From NCBI GenBank assembly GCA_937969505.1, contig CALBWA010000017.1, positions 1-64,000 of the forward strand: a DNA stretch of 64,000 nt. Reading direction: 5' to 3'. Every line of letters begins with the position of its first letter. Within the stretch, counting starts at the first letter, position 1. The translations under genes were made by a program, and so were the position numbers. This stretch comes from an uncultured Erythrobacter sp. Lineage in GTDB: Bacteria > Pseudomonadota > Alphaproteobacteria > Sphingomonadales > Sphingomonadaceae. Positions 26,202 through 36,278 of the stretch are shown piece by piece. The notes under the pieces are model-generated. The model saw only the letters and a list, made by a program, of their open reading frames with translations, ran no database searches and was not told where the DNA came from.

Positions 26202-26621
26202 ATGGATATTGTTTTCACAACGGATGGCGATTTGCTTGTTCCAGTGGATGTGCATCAGCGTCTGCTGGATGAAGCGATGCGCGCCCATCCGCATGAATGC
26301 TGCGGGATATTGCTGGGCTATGATGGGCAAATCGGGTCCATTCAGCCAGCCAGCAATGTGCATTCCACCCCGGCAACCCATTTCGAAATCGATCCGCAGG
26401 CCCTGGTCGATGCCCACCGGCTCGCGCGGTCAGGCGGCGCACAGGTGATCGGCTATTACCATTCGCATCCTTCCGGCCAGCCTTGTCCTTCGGACACGGA
26501 TCAGGAGATGGCATCTGCCGACGGTCGCATCTGGGCCATCGTGGGCGAGCAAGATGTGCAGTTCTGGCGGGATGCACCCGGCGGGTTTGCTGCGCTTTCC
26601 TACCAGCTTGTCGAAAGCTAG
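26202..26621 (+). CDS. M67 (JAB/MPN+) family metallopeptidase
   Basis: A 139-residue zinc metalloprotease of the JAMM fold. The full motif is present: Glu in HECCGILLG, then HSHPSGQPCPSDTD, giving HxH and the later Ser and Asp at canonical spacing. ATG 26202 is preceded by GGGGAG. An upstream in-frame ATG at 26130 would translate the REP-like repeat and is rejected. Bacterial relatives remove or mature sulfur-carrier or ubiquitin-like proteins in some pathways, but no such partner gene is adjacent. The substrate is unknown. Confidence 0.88.
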   Translation: MDIVFTTDGDLLVPVDVHQRLLDEAMRAHPHECCGILLGYDGQIGSIQPASNVHSTPATHFEIDPQALVDAHRLARSGGAQVIGYYHSHPSGQPCPSDTDQEMASADGRIWAIVGEQDVQFWRDAPGGFAALSYQLVES

Positions 26622-26750
26622 AACGCGGGCCATGCGACGCCTGAAATCCTTCTCGCCAACAGCTTTTCAACGCGGCGGGTGGCGAGGCGAAGAAATTGTT
26701 CTAAGACAGTGTAACATGTGTAACCAACATTGGGACTGACCGGGTAATTG

Positions 26751-27410
26751 ATGACCGAAAATTCTGCCACTGATCTTGCCGCTCTGCTGTGTTCGCGGCT
26801 GTGCCACGACATGCTTTCACCGGTTGGTGCGTTGAGCAATGGATTGGAATTGCTCGCCGATGAAACCGATCCGGCGATGCGTGAACAATGTATGGAATTG
26901 CTTGAACAAAGCGCGCGGATCAGCCGCGACAAGCTCAAATTCTTCCGACTGGCGTTCGGCGCTGCGGGCGGATTTGGCGATGCGGTGCCTGTCGAGGAAT
27001 CGAAGGCCGTGATCGATGCACTTGCCGTGGATGCCAAGCGGGTCGAAATCAATTGGGCCATCGAGGGGGCAAGCCTGCCCAAGCCTGCGGTGAAAGTGAT
27101 GCTGAATTTTGCCCACATCGCACTGGATGCGCTGATCCGGGGCGGAACCCTCGATATCGGGGCGGAGATGCGCGAAGGCGCTGCAGAAATCGTGGTGCGA
27201 GCAAGCGGCGACCGGATTGCATTCGACGATGTGATTGGCAAGGCGATCGAAGGCAATCTGGCACCGGGTGAATTGTCGAGCCGGACAGCAGCGGCTCACA
27301 TGATCGCTCTCTTGGCAGAAGAAACCGGCGGAGGGCTGCAGTACAAGCGCAGCGAGGATGCGCTGGTTTTGGGCGCGGTGCTGCCGCAACCTGCCGGGAT
27401 GATCGGCTGA
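26751..27410 (+). CDS. chpT: Histidine phosphotransferase ChpT
   Basis: Phosphorelay protein that passes phosphate from the hybrid kinase CckA to the cell-cycle regulator CtrA (and CpdR) in alphaproteobacteria. The DHp-like helix carries the phosphoacceptor His in SRLCHDMLSPVGAL near residue 20. The second half is a degenerate ATPase-like domain, as in ChpT. Start at ATG 26751 (219 residues), one codon after an in-frame TTG. It ends one base before the amidase start, so both are probably translated from one transcript. Confidence 0.88.
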   Translation: MTENSATDLAALLCSRLCHDMLSPVGALSNGLELLADETDPAMREQCMELLEQSARISRDKLKFFRLAFGAAGGFGDAVPVEESKAVIDALAVDAKRVEINWAIEGASLPKPAVKVMLNFAHIALDALIRGGTLDIGAEMREGAAEIVVRASGDRIAFDDVIGKAIEGNLAPGELSSRTAAAHMIALLAEETGGGLQYKRSEDALVLGAVLPQPAGMIG

Positions 27411-27411
27411 G

Positions 27412-28119
27412 ATGGCGGACGAGCTGGTCCATGAAGAGCGGCTCTCGCCCAATTGCAACGACCGCGAGCTGCCAATCAGCATGGTGGTTTTGCACTACAC
27501 CGAAATGGCCAGCGCGCAGGCTGCGATTGACCGGTTGTGCGATCCTGAAGCCGGTGTCAGCGCCCATTATCTGATCAGCGAGGCGGGCGTGGTGACGCGG
27601 ATGGTTCCCGATGAAAAGCGGGCTTGGCATGCTGGTGTGTCGTTCTGGCGCGGCCACAAGGATGTAAATTCGGCCAGCATCGGCATTGAACTGGATCACC
27701 CAGGGCATGGGCTTGGCTATCGCGAATTCGCCGATGCCCAGTTTGAAGCTCTGGTGCCGCTGGTGGCGCGGCTCGTGAAGCAATATGACATTCCGCGAGC
27801 AAATGTGGTGGGTCACTCCGATGTCGCACCGGCGCGCAAAACCGATCCGGGCGAATTGTTTCCATGGGACCGCCTGGCGGAATACGGCCTGTGCCTGCCC
27901 AAGCCGGAAAGCCTGGAACTGGGCGACCCGTTCGACAATGATGGTTCGTATTATCTCGCGCTTGAACGGTTTGGCTATGACATTACCGATGGTCACAAGG
28001 CGGTAGAGGCGTTTCAGCGGCGTTGGCGGCCCGAACGGATTGATGGCCAGATCGACGGGCAACTTCGTGCAATTCTGTTCCAATTGCTGTTGGATCGGGA
28101 TCGCGGCACGGCCCGCTGA
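27412..28119 (+). CDS. N-acetylmuramoyl-L-alanine amidase (Amidase_2, AmiD/AmpD-like)
   Basis: Zinc amidase that splits the bond between muramic acid and the peptide stem. Zinc ligands are visible: His in MVVLHYTEM and the later GHSDVAPARKTDPGE, which supplies the second His and the Asp. A C-terminal segment (FGYDITDGHKAVEAFQRRWRP) is a peptidoglycan-binding helix bundle. The product is 235 residues. I see no signal peptide, so it may act in the cytoplasm in wall recycling, or be exported by another route. It follows chpT with a single-base gap. Confidence 0.9.
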   Translation: MADELVHEERLSPNCNDRELPISMVVLHYTEMASAQAAIDRLCDPEAGVSAHYLISEAGVVTRMVPDEKRAWHAGVSFWRGHKDVNSASIGIELDHPGHGLGYREFADAQFEALVPLVARLVKQYDIPRANVVGHSDVAPARKTDPGELFPWDRLAEYGLCLPKPESLELGDPFDNDGSYYLALERFGYDITDGHKAVEAFQRRWRPERIDGQIDGQLRAILFQLLLDRDRGTAR

Positions 28120-28204
28120 CCGGCGATATCCCCAGCCAGATTCGCGTGCATAGCAAATCAGGCATAGGCTATCTTCCGGGTCTAATTGGAGAGGGAGCAT
28201 TGTC

Positions 28205-28924
28205 ATGATGAGAAAACTTTTCGCCGAATTTTTCGGCACCTTCTGGCTGGTCTTCGGCGGCTGTGGATCAGCCGTCCTGGCCGCTGGATATCCCGAGCTC
28301 GGGATTGGATTTGCCGGTGTCTCACTGGCTTTTGGATTGACAGTTTTGACCATGGCCTATGCTGTTGGCGGGATCTCAGGGGGCCATTTCAACCCGGCCG
28401 TCTCATTGGGTCTGGCCATTGCCAAGCGGTTCAGCTGGGGCGAACTTATCCCGTATTGGGTGGCACAGGTAATTGGTGCATTCTGCGCAGCCGGAATGCT
28501 GTATCTGATCGCAAGCGGACAGGACGGTTGGTCGCCCGGTGGATTTGCCTCGAACGGATTTGGTGAACTGTCGCCCGGCGGATTTTCGATGCAATCAGCC
28601 CTACTGATCGAGATTGTACTAACCGCCGCGTTCTTGGTCGTGATCCTGGGATCGACGTCCAACAAGGTTCCGGGCGGATTCGCGCCGATATCCATCGGCT
28701 TGGCGCTCACGCTTATTCACCTGATCTCCATTCCGGTGACCAATACCTCGGTCAATCCAGCCCGTTCAACCGGCGTTGCCTTTTACGCCGAGACAGGCGC
28801 TGTCGGGCAGCTGTGGCTGTTCTGGGTCGCGCCGCTGATCGGTGCAGCCATCGGCGCAGCCGTGTGGCGTTACCTGCTGTCTCCTGACGAATCGCTTGAA
28901 GGCATCGGCGGCGAGACCGACTGA
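28205..28924 (+). CDS. aqpZ: Aquaporin Z
   Basis: Water channel of the inner membrane (239 residues). Six membrane helices and two half-helices carry the NPA motifs HFNPAVS and SVNPARS. The selectivity filter looks water-specific: Phe in LAFGLT, His in LIHLISIP, Thr in [11 protein letters not shown] and the following Arg. An extracellular Gly/Ser-rich loop ([17 protein letters not shown]) is longer than in E. coli AqpZ. It is followed by the RNase P RNA gene. Confidence 0.96.
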   Translation: MMRKLFAEFFGTFWLVFGGCGSAVLAAGYPELGIGFAGVSLAFGLTVLTMAYAVGGISGGHFNPAVSLGLAIAKRFSWGELIPYWVAQVIGAFCAAGMLYLIASGQDGWSPGGFASNGFGELSPGGFSMQSALLIEIVLTAAFLVVILGSTSNKVPGGFAPISIGLALTLIHLISIPVTNTSVNPARSTGVAFYAETGAVGQLWLFWVAPLIGAAIGAAVWRYLLSPDESLEGIGGETD

Positions 28925-28998
28925 GCCCGGCTCGTTACTGGCGGTTGCCGGCGTTGGGGAGGGTTTCCTAATGCCGGCAGTCGCACTATAGGCGCTGA

Positions 28999-29439
28999 TG
29001 CCAGGGGGCCGGGCAGCCGCGTCAGAGTTTACTCTGCCGAGGAAAGTCCGGGCTCCATGAAACAAGGGTGGCGGGTAACGCCCGCCCGGCGAGTGTCCCT
29101 GGATGCGAAGCCGAGGGAAAGTGCCACAGAGAGTATACCGCCGATGGAGCGCCTTGTTTGCAAGGTTGTCTCACAGGCAAGGGTGAAAGGGTGCGGCAAG
29201 AGCGCACCGGGGCTGCTGGTAACAGCGCCCGCATGGCAAACCCCACCCGGAGCAAGGCCGAATAGGGGCGGCGCGCCTGAACCGCTTGCGGAGATGGCCG
29301 GGTTGTTTTGACCCAGTCGCCCGGGTTGGCTGCTTGAGCTGCGGAGCAATCCGTAGCCTAGATGAATGGCTGCCCGTGCGGGGCTGATGTCAATGCATAT
29401 CGCCCGTACGACAGAACCCGGCTTACAGGCCCCCTGGCA
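28999..29439 (+). ncRNA. rnpB: RNase P RNA (type A)
   Basis: Catalytic RNA that trims tRNA 5' leaders. The conserved CR-I sequence GAGGAAAGTCCGGGCTCC lies at about 29039, and AGAACCCGGCTTACAGG occurs near the 3' end. The ends pair perfectly over 12 bases (28999-29010 with 29428-29439), forming helix P1. TATTTTTATT follows and looks like its terminator. A TATAGG at 28987 is a plausible -10 box. Confidence 0.97.
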
Positions 29440-29583
29440 TATTTTTATTGAACCCTGAGCATGCCATGATTGTTGGGTTTTGAGCAGACCAGCGACATAC
29501 CAGCATCGACGAGCGACATTTGAGCCCTCTGGTATTATGTTGCGTGATTGTGCAAGGAACAAGCAATTCAATAGGAGAATTCA

Positions 29584-32500
29584 ATGCCTAAGCGCTGGCT
29601 CGCCGCCGCTCTGCTAACCACCAGCATCCTTGCCACCCCCATGGCCGCGCAAGCGGAAGAGACCAAATTGCTGCGCGATCCGGCCCTGTCGGACAACGCG
29701 CTGGCATTTGCCTATGCTGGCGATATCTGGATTGCCAATACCGATGGCAGCAACCCAAGACGGTTGACCTCGCACGCAGCAGACGAAAGCGATCCGATCT
29801 TCTCCCCTGACGGGACGAAGATTGCCTTTACTGCCAATTATGATGGCAATGACGATGTTTTTGTCATCGACATCACTGGCGGCCAACCACAGCGCCTGAC
29901 CTGGCATCCCGGTAATGACACAGCGATTGACTGGTCGCCGGACGGGACCGAGGTTGCGTTTGTCTCAGCGCGCGAAGTGCGCTCTGGTCGATCCGGCCAG
30001 CTGTTTCATGTCGGCTTGAACGGCGGACTGCCGACCAAGATTTCCGAAGCCGTGGTGGCTGGCGGTTCCTATGACGAGGCAGGGCGGATATTCACCAACG
30101 TACCGTGGGGTTCGGCCAATGCCAATTTGACCGGAGGAGTGAATGGCTGGCGCGGTTACCGCGGTGGTCGCACCCCTTCGTTGCAACTGATCGATTTTGA
30201 TGCCGACACAGCGACCACCATTCCAGGTGATCGCACAACCGAATTTGATCCGGTGTGGATGGACGGTGTCCTGTATTTCCTGTCCGATCGGTGGAATACC
30301 CGCTCCAACATTCACAGTTATGATCCGGCAACGGGCGAGCTTGCACAGCTGACCAGTGTGGCGGATTGGGACATCCGCAACATCACGGCAAAGAATGGCC
30401 GCATTGTCTATGAATCGGCCGGAGTGTTCCATTCCTTTGACGTGGCCAGCGGGACGACAAGCAGGCTGCCGATCACGCTCGTCGCTGATCTGCCCGCGCG
30501 GCAGGAAAGCTGGAAAAATGTCAGCGAGCAGATGACGTCTGCTGCACTGTCGCCGTCCGGTGCCCGGGTCGCAGTGACCGCCCGGGGCGAGGTTTTCACG
30601 GTGCCGACCGACAAGGGCGCAACCAGGAATATCTCGCAGACTTCTTCCGTGCGCGATTATGATGCGATCTGGTCGGACGATGGCACCCAGATCGCTTATG
30701 TCACCGATGATGGCACGGGCCAGACGCTTAGAATCGAAGACCAGAGCGGGATCAAATCGGTGCGCACAATTGCGCTAGGCGATCACTTTTATGATCTGGT
30801 CGGTTGGGGCAATGACAACAAGACGATTGTCTATGCCAACAACAAGCTTGGCCTGTTCGGCATGGATGTCGCCACAGGATCGAGCTGGCAGATCGCAACG
30901 ACGCAGCGCCGCAATGGCGATTTCGATGCGACCATGTCGCCCAAAGGACGCTGGATTGCCTACACCACGCGCGGCGTGAACAATAATGGTGCCCTGCACC
31001 TTTATGATTTGCAGACCCGCCGCAGCTATCCCGTGTCCGGCAATTTTGCGGACATTGGTTCGCCGGTTTTTGCCAAGGATGGCAAATTGCTCTTCTTCAC
31101 GGCGTCAACCAATTCGGGCACGGTTTATGCCGGTCTGGACATGACGACGCAGGATCGGCCCTATCGCGCTGGCATATATGCAGCTGTTCTGGAAGCTGAC
31201 GGCGAATCGCCGCTTGCGCCGATTCTCGCCAATGAAGAAGCCGACGATGCGACTGACAGTGATGACAGCGATGAGGGGGATGACACCAGCGCAGATGATG
31301 GCGTTTCCGTATCGCCTGCGGGTATCATGAACCGGCTGGTATCGCTTCCCGTTGCAGAAGCGTTCTACACCAGCCTTGCAACGGCCAAGGATGGCGCGCT
31401 GTTCTTTATCGAGCAGGTCCAGGCCGGCACATCGACCGGTCCGGGCAGTGGCTCTGCCCGAAACAGACTGATGCGGTTCGATTTCGAAGAACGCGAAGCC
31501 GGGTCAGTTGGGTCTGGCTATACAAGTGTTTCGACCAATGCAGACGGTTCCAAGCTGTTGCTGATCAAGGATGGCAACAGCTTGATGACTGCAGAGGCAG
31601 GCGAAAAGCTGGAGCCGGAACCGGTGTCTCTGTCCGGCGTGCGGATGAAGATTGATCCCTTGAGCGAGTGGAAACAGATTTTCGGCGACGTCTACCGGAT
31701 GGAGCAGGAATATTTCTATGACCCCAATCTGCATGGTCTCGACTGGGCAGGTGTGCGCGCCAAATTCGAACCGTTTCTGCCTTATCTCGGTCGGCGCGAA
31801 GATCTGAATGAGCTGCTGATCGAAATGGCTGGCGAGATGGGGGTTGGCCATAATTACATTGGCGGCGGCGATACCTATGACAACAGCTCTGCCTCTCCGG
31901 GTCTGCTGGGCGCTGATATCGCAATTGAGAACGGGCGTTACCGGATCAAGCGGATATTCACCGGCGAGCAGTGGAACCCGTTCCTGTCTGCACCGCTGGC
32001 GGCGCCGGGTGTTGACGTCAATGAAGGCGATTACGTCATCGCTGTGAACGGCCAGGAATTGACGGCCAGCGACAATCTGTATGCAGCTCTTTCGGGCTCA
32101 GCCGGGTCTCAAGTCTCGCTGACAGTCGCCAGCAGTCCATCCGGTGTTCGGCGAACATCGGTGGTCGAACCTGTTGGCGGCGAACGCCAGCTGCGCCTGT
32201 GGTCGTGGATTGAAGACAATCGCAAGCGCGTGGATCAGGCGACCGGCGGCAAGGTTGCCTATGTTTACATGCCGAACACGGCTGGCGACGGGTATACCTT
32301 CTTCAACCGGATGTATTTCTCGCAGACGGACAAGCAGGCGCTTATCTTGGACGAACGGTCAAATGGTGGCGGCCAGGCGGCCAATTACATTATCGACATT
32401 CTCAGCCGCGAATGGCTTGCCGGTTGGAAAGACCGTGAAGGGATCGATTGGTCGACCCCGGGCGGCGCAATTTACGGGCCCAAGGTCATGCTGATAGATC

Positions 32501-32856
32501 AGGACGCAGGATCGGGCGGCGACTGGATGCCTTATGCTTTCCGCCGTGCGGGTCTGGGCACATTGATCGGTACCCGGACATGGGGCGGCCTGATCGGGAT
32601 CAGCGCCAATCCCGGCTTGATTGATGGCGGGTTTCTGACCGTTCCCTTCTTCCGCTTCTACGCGAACGGCGACCGTTACACGGTCGAAAATGAAGGTGTT
32701 GCGCCTGACATTCGGGTCGAGTTGGACCCGATTGCGCTAGACCGGGGACAGGACACCCAATTGGAAGCCGCCATTTCAGTTGTGACACAGCAATTGGCTG
32801 AAAACCCTCCACCTGTGCGGCAGGCACCGGCGTTCCCGACCGAAATCGGCGGATAA
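29584..32856 (+). CDS. Tricorn-protease-like S41 peptidase (secreted)
   Basis: A 1090-residue exported protease. A signal peptide (residues 1-25, MAAQAEE site) is followed by beta-propeller repeats with TolB-like motifs (DPIFSPDGTKIAF, AIDWSPDGTEVAF, IWSDDGTQIAY) over about 40-680. An acidic linker (EEADDATDSDDSDEGDD) near residue 550 interrupts them. A PDZ-like region lies near 780-860. The S41 domain has His in GVGHNYIG and the nucleophile in DAGSGGDWMP. Tricorn-like enzymes trim oligopeptides. The start is preceded by AGGAG. Confidence 0.9.
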   Translation: MPKRWLAAALLTTSILATPMAAQAEETKLLRDPALSDNALAFAYAGDIWIANTDGSNPRRLTSHAADESDPIFSPDGTKIAFTANYDGNDDVFVIDITGGQPQRLTWHPGNDTAIDWSPDGTEVAFVSAREVRSGRSGQLFHVGLNGGLPTKISEAVVAGGSYDEAGRIFTNVPWGSANANLTGGVNGWRGYRGGRTPSLQLIDFDADTATTIPGDRTTEFDPVWMDGVLYFLSDRWNTRSNIHSYDPATGELAQLTSVADWDIRNITAKNGRIVYESAGVFHSFDVASGTTSRLPITLVADLPARQESWKNVSEQMTSAALSPSGARVAVTARGEVFTVPTDKGATRNISQTSSVRDYDAIWSDDGTQIAYVTDDGTGQTLRIEDQSGIKSVRTIALGDHFYDLVGWGNDNKTIVYANNKLGLFGMDVATGSSWQIATTQRRNGDFDATMSPKGRWIAYTTRGVNNNGALHLYDLQTRRSYPVSGNFADIGSPVFAKDGKLLFFTASTNSGTVYAGLDMTTQDRPYRAGIYAAVLEADGESPLAPILANEEADDATDSDDSDEGDDTSADDGVSVSPAGIMNRLVSLPVAEAFYTSLATAKDGALFFIEQVQAGTSTGPGSGSARNRLMRFDFEEREAGSVGSGYTSVSTNADGSKLLLIKDGNSLMTAEAGEKLEPEPVSLSGVRMKIDPLSEWKQIFGDVYRMEQEYFYDPNLHGLDWAGVRAKFEPFLPYLGRREDLNELLIEMAGEMGVGHNYIGGGDTYDNSSASPGLLGADIAIENGRYRIKRIFTGEQWNPFLSAPLAAPGVDVNEGDYVIAVNGQELTASDNLYAALSGSAGSQVSLTVASSPSGVRRTSVVEPVGGERQLRLWSWIEDNRKRVDQATGGKVAYVYMPNTAGDGYTFFNRMYFSQTDKQALILDERSNGGGQAANYIIDILSREWLAGWKDREGIDWSTPGGAIYGPKVMLIDQDAGSGGDWMPYAFRRAGLGTLIGTRTWGGLIGISANPGLIDGGFLTVPFFRFYANGDRYTVENEGVAPDIRVELDPIALDRGQDTQLEAAISVVTQQLAENPPPVRQAPAFPTEIGG

Positions 32857-32944
32857 TTATAAAGCGGTAAGTTTGCTCTGTTCCTCGCTCGCGCGCTTGA
32901 CCCTGCGGTCAAGGCGCGGCGGGGCAGATCCGCCGGTGGCGTTC

Positions 32945-34255
32945 TTAGTCGCGGCCGATGCTGGTGTATTCAAAGCCCGCGGCACGCACGTCGTCGGGCT
33001 GATAAATATTGCGCAAATCAACCAATATGGGTGCCTTGGCCAACTGCTTGACCCGGCCCAGGTCCAATGCGCGAAATGCATCCCACTCGGTCACAATGGC
33101 CACGGCATCCGCGCCTTCGATTGCGTCATAGGGATTGGTGCACATGGTGACGCCGGGCATCAGCGGGGCAGCCTGTTCCATGCCTTCTGGATCATAGGCG
33201 GCGATATCAACGCCTGCATCCTGCAACGTCTGGGCCACAGCAATTGCAGGTGAATCGCGCATATCGTCGGTGTTGGGTTTGAAGGTCAGGCCCAGCATCG
33301 CAACTTTCTTGTCGCGTGCTGCGTCCAAGCCGCCCAGCGCCTCGATTACCTTGCGGCCCATCGCGCGCTTGCGGCTGTCATTGACGGCCACCACGGCCTC
33401 GACGATGCGAACCGGGCTTTCATAATCCTCTGCCGTCTTGAGCAGGGCCAGAGTATCTTTGGGGAAACACGATCCGCCATATCCCGGCCCGGCATCCAGA
33501 AACTTGGGACCGATCCGGTTGTCCATGCCAATCCCGCGTGAAACATCCTGCACATTGGCGCCAACCTGCTCGCACAGATCGGCCATTTCATTGATGAAGG
33601 TGATCTTGGTCGCCAGAAACGCATTGGCAGCATATTTGATCAATTCGCTCGACCGGCGGTTGACGAACAGGATGGGCGATTCATTCAGGAACAGCGGGCG
33701 GTATACCTCGCGCATCACATTGCGGCCGAATTCGTCTTCGGCTCCGATCACAATCCGGTCAGGCTGCTTGAAATCACGGATGGCTGCGCCTTCGCGCAGG
33801 AATTCTGGGTTGGACACGACGGCATATTGATGCGCCGTGCCGCTGTCGGCCAGAATGCGCTCGACCTCGTCGCCCGTACCAACCGGTACAGTGGACTTGG
33901 TCACAACAACGGCATCGTTGGAAAGGCTCTCGCCGATTTCGCGTGCGACTTCGTATACGAAGGTCAGATCGGCATGGCCATCGCCGCGGCGGCTTGGCGT
34001 ACCAACGGCGATGAAGATTGCCTGGGCGTCCTTGATGCCCTCTGCCAGATCGGTGGTGAAAGTCAGGCGGCCGGACTTCACATTGCTGTCGACCAGGGCA
34101 TCCAGACCGGGTTCGTAGATCGGCATGACGCCATCGTGCAGCAGGTCAATTTTCGATTGGTCCTTGTCGATGCACACGACATCATGGCCAAAGTCGGCAA
34201 AACAGGCTCCGGAAACCAGGCCCACATAGCCCGAGCCGACCATTGCAATTTTCAT
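32945..34255 (-). CDS. ugd: UDP-glucose 6-dehydrogenase
   Basis: Oxidises UDP-glucose to UDP-glucuronate for surface polysaccharides, using two NAD+. The Rossmann motif MVGSGYVGLVSG is at residues 5-16. The catalytic Cys lies in PGYGGSCFPKDT near residue 260, and the NAD motif TFKPNTDDMRDSPA follows. Length (436) is typical. Its start overlaps the upstream PPP phosphatase stop by four bases. It could supply sugar for the NfrB-like glycosyltransferase a few kilobases away (speculative). Confidence 0.96.
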   Translation of the reverse strand: MKIAMVGSGYVGLVSGACFADFGHDVVCIDKDQSKIDLLHDGVMPIYEPGLDALVDSNVKSGRLTFTTDLAEGIKDAQAIFIAVGTPSRRGDGHADLTFVYEVAREIGESLSNDAVVVTKSTVPVGTGDEVERILADSGTAHQYAVVSNPEFLREGAAIRDFKQPDRIVIGAEDEFGRNVMREVYRPLFLNESPILFVNRRSSELIKYAANAFLATKITFINEMADLCEQVGANVQDVSRGIGMDNRIGPKFLDAGPGYGGSCFPKDTLALLKTAEDYESPVRIVEAVVAVNDSRKRAMGRKVIEALGGLDAARDKKVAMLGLTFKPNTDDMRDSPAIAVAQTLQDAGVDIAAYDPEGMEQAAPLMPGVTMCTNPYDAIEGADAVAIVTEWDAFRALDLGRVKQLAKAPILVDLRNIYQPDDVRAAGFEYTSIGRD

Positions 34256-35061
34256 GAACTCAATTCCTTGTTCGCAATCTTGATCTTGCCGCTATTTTCT
34301 GTCGCGCTGATGGCACGTTTTGTGTCGCCTTCGAGCACCAGCGCTGTGAGTACGCCGGTGCGAAAAGCTCCGGTGTCAATTCCAATACGGCTGCCGCGAT
34401 CCTCTATCGTGTCGAAAATGGTGTGTCCATGGACCACCACCTTAGGCAAAGGGCCTTCGTGTTTGAGGAAGCGCTCACGGATCCATAGCATGTCGCGGCG
34501 CTTCTGCTTATCGAGCGGTCTTTCCGGATCAATCCCCGCATGCACAAAGACATAATCACCCGCAATGATCATCTCTTCAAACGCCGCGAGATAGTCGCGG
34601 TCGGCTTGGGGGACAATGTCGGGGAGTTTCTCGAGCAATTCCTCGACACTCAAAGCGTTGAATTTCTTGGGCGCTATTCCATAGCTGAGAATGGTCTCGC
34701 GGCCGCCATGCTTCAAAAAGTGTCGCAACACGTCGGCATCATCAAAGGATTGCAGAAACATCTCTTCGTGGTTGCCGGCCAGAATACGCACCTTGCGCTT
34801 CTTTTGCCACTTGCGCGCTCGCCGGATTACACCTGCGCTATCTTCGCCGCGATCAACCAGATCACCCAGCAGGATCACGTGAATGAGCGCACTGGGCTGC
34901 TCGGCAATGTCGGCTTCAATCGCATCAATCAGCGCATCGAACAGATCGAGCCGGCCGTGAATATCGCCAATGGCATAATAGCGATCACCAGCTGGCACGC
35001 AGGGCAAAGCCGCCTTCTTTTTCGCTTTGGAGCCAAACAGGTTGCGCAGAGGTTTCAACAT
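34252..35061 (-). CDS. PPP-family metallophosphatase
   Basis: A 269-residue dinuclear-metal phosphatase, either a protein Ser/Thr phosphatase or a diadenosine tetraphosphatase-like enzyme. All metal and catalytic motifs are present: GDIHGRLD near residue 33, GDLVDRGED near 69, GNHEEM near 98, VFVHAGIDP near 173 and VVHGHT near 210. An in-frame GTG at 35067 exists; ATG 35061 is chosen. It is translationally coupled to ugd by an ATGA overlap. The substrate cannot be told from sequence. Confidence 0.88.
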   Translation of the reverse strand: MLKPLRNLFGSKAKKKAALPCVPAGDRYYAIGDIHGRLDLFDALIDAIEADIAEQPSALIHVILLGDLVDRGEDSAGVIRRARKWQKKRKVRILAGNHEEMFLQSFDDADVLRHFLKHGGRETILSYGIAPKKFNALSVEELLEKLPDIVPQADRDYLAAFEEMIIAGDYVFVHAGIDPERPLDKQKRRDMLWIRERFLKHEGPLPKVVVHGHTIFDTIEDRGSRIGIDTGAFRTGVLTALVLEGDTKRAISATENSGKIKIANKELSS

Positions 35062-35336
35062 AATCACACGAGTAGATGAGAGTTCGGGCGCGCATTAGGG
35101 CAGTGCGGCCTGAACGGCAACTTACCAATAGCAAAGCGGCAATGAATGCGCGCAACATCAGTGGTGCATAAAATCAACACATTCAGACCAGCATTCGTAT
35201 GCTTGCAAATTGTCTTGTGCAATGCAGCGAATCTGTGCACGATTGTTTCGCATTCAGTAGAGATCGCTCGTCAAAAAGAAGCGGCCGCTGGATACGCAGG
35301 CGGGACGAGGCAACAACAAAAGTTAAGGAAGTTGTA

Positions 35337-36197
35337 ATGCTCACGTCCATCCGCGGCATCGTCGCCGCAAGTTTTGCTACCGGTCTGGCCTTCACGGCTG
35401 TTCCGGCCATGGCCGAAGAATCTGCTGAAGCAACCCAGAGTGAAGTTTCACTCGAGGTAAGCGAAGCTGTTACCGAGGCCGATATTGAACGCGCTGTTGA
35501 AGAATTCGACATCGAAACCGCTAACGCGGTTGGCGCAGAATCCAGCATCGAGGTTTCGGCCAACGTCGCCCTCGCTTCGGAATATCGATTCCGCGGCGTC
35601 GATCTGTCGGACGGCGATCTGGCCATTCAGGGTGGGTTCGATATCAGCCACAGCTCCGGCTTTTATGTCGGCACCTGGGCTTCGAATCTTGATGAAGACA
35701 CGGTTGGATTCGGTTCGACCGAGCTTGATGTCTATGCCGGTTTCGGCGGTGATATCGGCGAAGGTCTGTCGTTTGACATTGGTGGTATCTACTACCTCTA
35801 TCCCAATGCCGCATCCGGCCTGGCGACGGATTATGTCGAATTCTACGGCTCTCTCGGTTATACTTTCGGTCCGCTCGAGTTGACCACAGGTATCGCTTAT
35901 GCGCCCGATCAAGAATCCCTCGGCGATACGGATAACCTCTATCTGTACACCGATGTGGGCTTCGGCATTCCCAACACGCCCGTCACGGTCACTGGTCACC
36001 TTGGCTACACAGATGGCTTCCTGACCTTCACCGAAGACAGCGAAGCGTTTGACTGGTCGATCGGAATGGAAACGCCGGTTGCTGGTCCGATCAGCCTTGG
36101 CGTTGCCTATGTTGGGGTTGAAGGTGATGGAACGATTGATCCAGGCGGCGTCTTTACCGACGATGCTTTGGTTGTAACGCTGAGCGCGAGCTTCTAA
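35337..36197 (+). CDS. TorF-family putative outer-membrane porin
   Basis: A 286-residue outer-membrane beta-barrel. Signal peptide 1-27 (cleavage after PAMA) is followed by an acidic, helical region of about 45 residues (SEVSLEVSEAVTEADIERAV). The barrel repeats aromatic, glycine-rich strands, with the family signature LASEYRFRGVDLSDGD. The last residue is Phe (LSASF), as required for BAM insertion. AAGGAAG precedes ATG 35337. Substrate unknown. A strong terminator follows at 36244. Confidence 0.88.
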   Translation: MLTSIRGIVAASFATGLAFTAVPAMAEESAEATQSEVSLEVSEAVTEADIERAVEEFDIETANAVGAESSIEVSANVALASEYRFRGVDLSDGDLAIQGGFDISHSSGFYVGTWASNLDEDTVGFGSTELDVYAGFGGDIGEGLSFDIGGIYYLYPNAASGLATDYVEFYGSLGYTFGPLELTTGIAYAPDQESLGDTDNLYLYTDVGFGIPNTPVTVTGHLGYTDGFLTFTEDSEAFDWSIGMETPVAGPISLGVAYVGVEGDGTIDPGGVFTDDALVVTLSASF

Positions 36198-36243
36198 TCG
36201 CGCTAGATCGATCGAAGCACAAAGCTTGATCGCAAGGGGAACG

Positions 36244-36278
36244 GGGCGCGGGCAGCAATGCTCGCGCCCTTTCCTTTT
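36244..36278 (+). terminator. Rho-independent terminator after the TorF porin gene
   Basis: An 11-base stem (36244-36254 with 36259-36269, one G-T pair) with a GCAA tetraloop is followed by TTTCCTTTT. It is a strong, single-gene terminator. Confidence 0.88.
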
